A stretch of 7,839 bases of DNA from Bacteroidales bacterium (GTDB lineage Bacteria; Bacteroidota; Bacteroidia; Bacteroidales; JAAUTT01): contig JAAUTT010000177.1 of the NCBI GenBank assembly GCA_012031335.1, positions 1 through 7,839 of the forward strand, given 5' to 3'. Shown here piece after piece: positions 6,592 to 7,839 of this stretch. Position numbers and translations under genes: made by a program. The notes below the pieces were generated by a model. That model was not told the DNA's origin. It worked only from the letters and a program-made list of their open reading frames with translations, and did no database searches. Position 1 is the stretch's first letter; every line of letters begins with the position of its first letter.

Positions 6592-7839
6592 ATGAAAAAA
6601 ACAATTTTGGGATTATTATTTGCAGTAGCGGTTTTTGCAAGCTGCGAAAAAGATGATGAAAAAGCAAAAAATCAGACACTTGATGGTGGAAATGTATCCG
6701 GTGTATGGGAAAAAGAATCAACAGTAACAATAAATGGGCATTTAACAATACCCGAAGGAGAAACCCTTACTATTGAAGAAGGTGTAACAGTGCTGATGAA
6801 CGATACCTCACTGGGTCAGGAAATTTTGGTGTATGGAAACCTCTTATGCAAGGGAACTGCTGCTAAGCCAATTAAATTTACCGTTCCTGAACAAATGAGA
6901 AAGTCAGGTAATTTCCCACGGATATGGGGAGGCATACTTTGTGGACCTACATCGAAAGAGTTATTAATGGAATATACCACAATGGAATTTACAGGTTATG
7001 TTACAACAGAAGAGTCTCCGTCAGTGAAGGCTGGATTTTTTAAAGCATCAGCCGGTGAAGGTTTACCAGCCATCAACTTTAAAAACAACGTGGATGGCAA
7101 GGTTGTAATTACAAACTGCACTTTCAACAACCTGGGAGAGGATTGCATGTATCTCGAAGGTGGAAAATTATTGTTGCCAATAACAAAATATATACACAGG
7201 GAGAAACCGGTGGCGATGGCATCAATTTAAAATCGGGTTGCATTGCCGATGTATGTTTTAATATGGTTTACAGCCCCAACACCAATGCACTGAAACTTTC
7301 AAATTCAGGCGATCAGACTCCGCAGTGTCACATTGTGGGCTATAACAATACAATTCTAAATGCCGGATGGAGACGTCCTATCGTTAAAGGCGGAGGTATA
7401 TGGCTCGAAGCAGGTGTATATGCCGAAATATGGAACAACCTCCAGGTAAATTGCCGCTTTGCTGTTAAAAATAATGCCAAGGAACCAGGAGATGCCCGAT
7501 CGACTTATGATTATTCCTACTACTATGGCTATACCCAGGACTGTGTGAATAATTTCCAGACCGGTGTTAAGGATGTTGTAAGGGGAGCACATGACATAGC
7601 CGGAACAACCGCAGGGGAAAACAATCCTATGTTCGAAAATTATCCATTGGAAACAGATGTTAACAATGCAACTTTTAATACAGCATGGGATTTCCACCTG
7701 AAAAGCGGATCGCCTGCATTAACAGGTGCTAAAACAGAGTTTACCCGCAACTTTGGTACTGGAAATGGAATTATGATAGCCGGGAAAACATATACCTCAC
7801 CTAGCTCCTGCAGCACATTTCGGTGCTTTTGGCATCTAA
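6592..7839 (+). CDS. surface lipoprotein with right-handed parallel beta-helix fold, interrupted by two frame breaks
   Basis: A lipid-anchored envelope protein, repaired to 415 residues; I cannot assign a substrate or reaction. The signal peptide ends in lipobox VFASC, making Cys18 the lipid anchor. The next residues, EKDDE, match the Lys-acidic-acidic export signal known from Bacteroidota surface lipoproteins, so it probably faces outward. From about residue 45 the pattern TVTINGHLTIPEGETLTIEE, GVTVLMND, then GNLLCKGTAAKPIKFTV, followed by turns such as VVITNCTFNNLGEDCMYLEGG, is typical of right-handed beta-helix proteins. Nine cysteines besides Cys18 are unusual. The first open segment runs to 7230 with an out-of-frame tail after about 7164. 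Repairs are one added A in the run 7164-7167 and removal of one base near 7802, giving the C-terminus SPAPAAHFGAFGI and a TAA at 7837-7839, the last bases of the window. It follows the receptor by 23 bases, so they are co-transcribed and probably act together in binding or uptake. Confidence 0.85.

Noticed and set aside
7356..7697. 113-residue minus-strand open frame opposite the lipoprotein.
   Set aside because: The plus strand here carries the continuing beta-helix coding frame (from about 7164), so this is an antisense shadow.
1..7839. Search for CRISPR arrays, tRNA or rRNA genes, transposases or terminal inverted repeats.
   Set aside because: None seen on either strand; no sign of a mobile element despite the broken genes.

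Overview
The window reads as a fragment of a Bacteroidota chromosome, probably a Bacteroidales- or Marinilabiliales-like lineage. The evidence is AT-rich intergenic DNA, starts without clear Shine-Dalgarno sequences, a TonB-dependent receptor with an N-terminal carboxypeptidase-regulatory-like domain, a lipoprotein with a Bacteroidota-type surface-export signal, and a TPR sensor kinase paired with a LuxR/NarL-type regulator. This placement is from protein character only.

Layout. Positions 36-247 (minus) hold a possible small protein of about 70 residues, probably broken by one indel. Positions 248-537 are AT-rich and non-coding, with three perfect ATCTTAA copies spaced exactly 11 bp apart. 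Positions 538-2860 (minus) hold one TPR-containing sensor histidine kinase, 774 residues once four single-base frame breaks are repaired. Positions 2857-3498 (minus) hold its NarL-family response regulator, whose stop overlaps the kinase start (ATGA). Positions 3499-3778 are a divergent intergenic region rich in palindromes. Positions 3779-6568 (plus) hold a TonB-dependent outer-membrane receptor, 929 residues once two frame breaks are repaired. Twenty-three bases later, 6592-7839 (plus) hold a beta-helix surface lipoprotein, 415 residues once two frame breaks are repaired, ending on the last base of the window.

How it may work together (inference). The receptor and lipoprotein look like a two-gene outer-membrane binding and uptake unit that is not the SusC/SusD type. 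The divergently transcribed regulator-kinase operon is the natural candidate to control it through the shared intergenic region. The substrate cannot be read from the sequence.

Quality. Every long gene except the response regulator is interrupted by single-base indels, mostly in or beside homopolymers. In each case the protein continues cleanly in the next frame, and the indels sum to a whole number of codons. This points to uncorrected sequencing or assembly errors more than to gene decay, so the three broken genes are annotated as whole genes.
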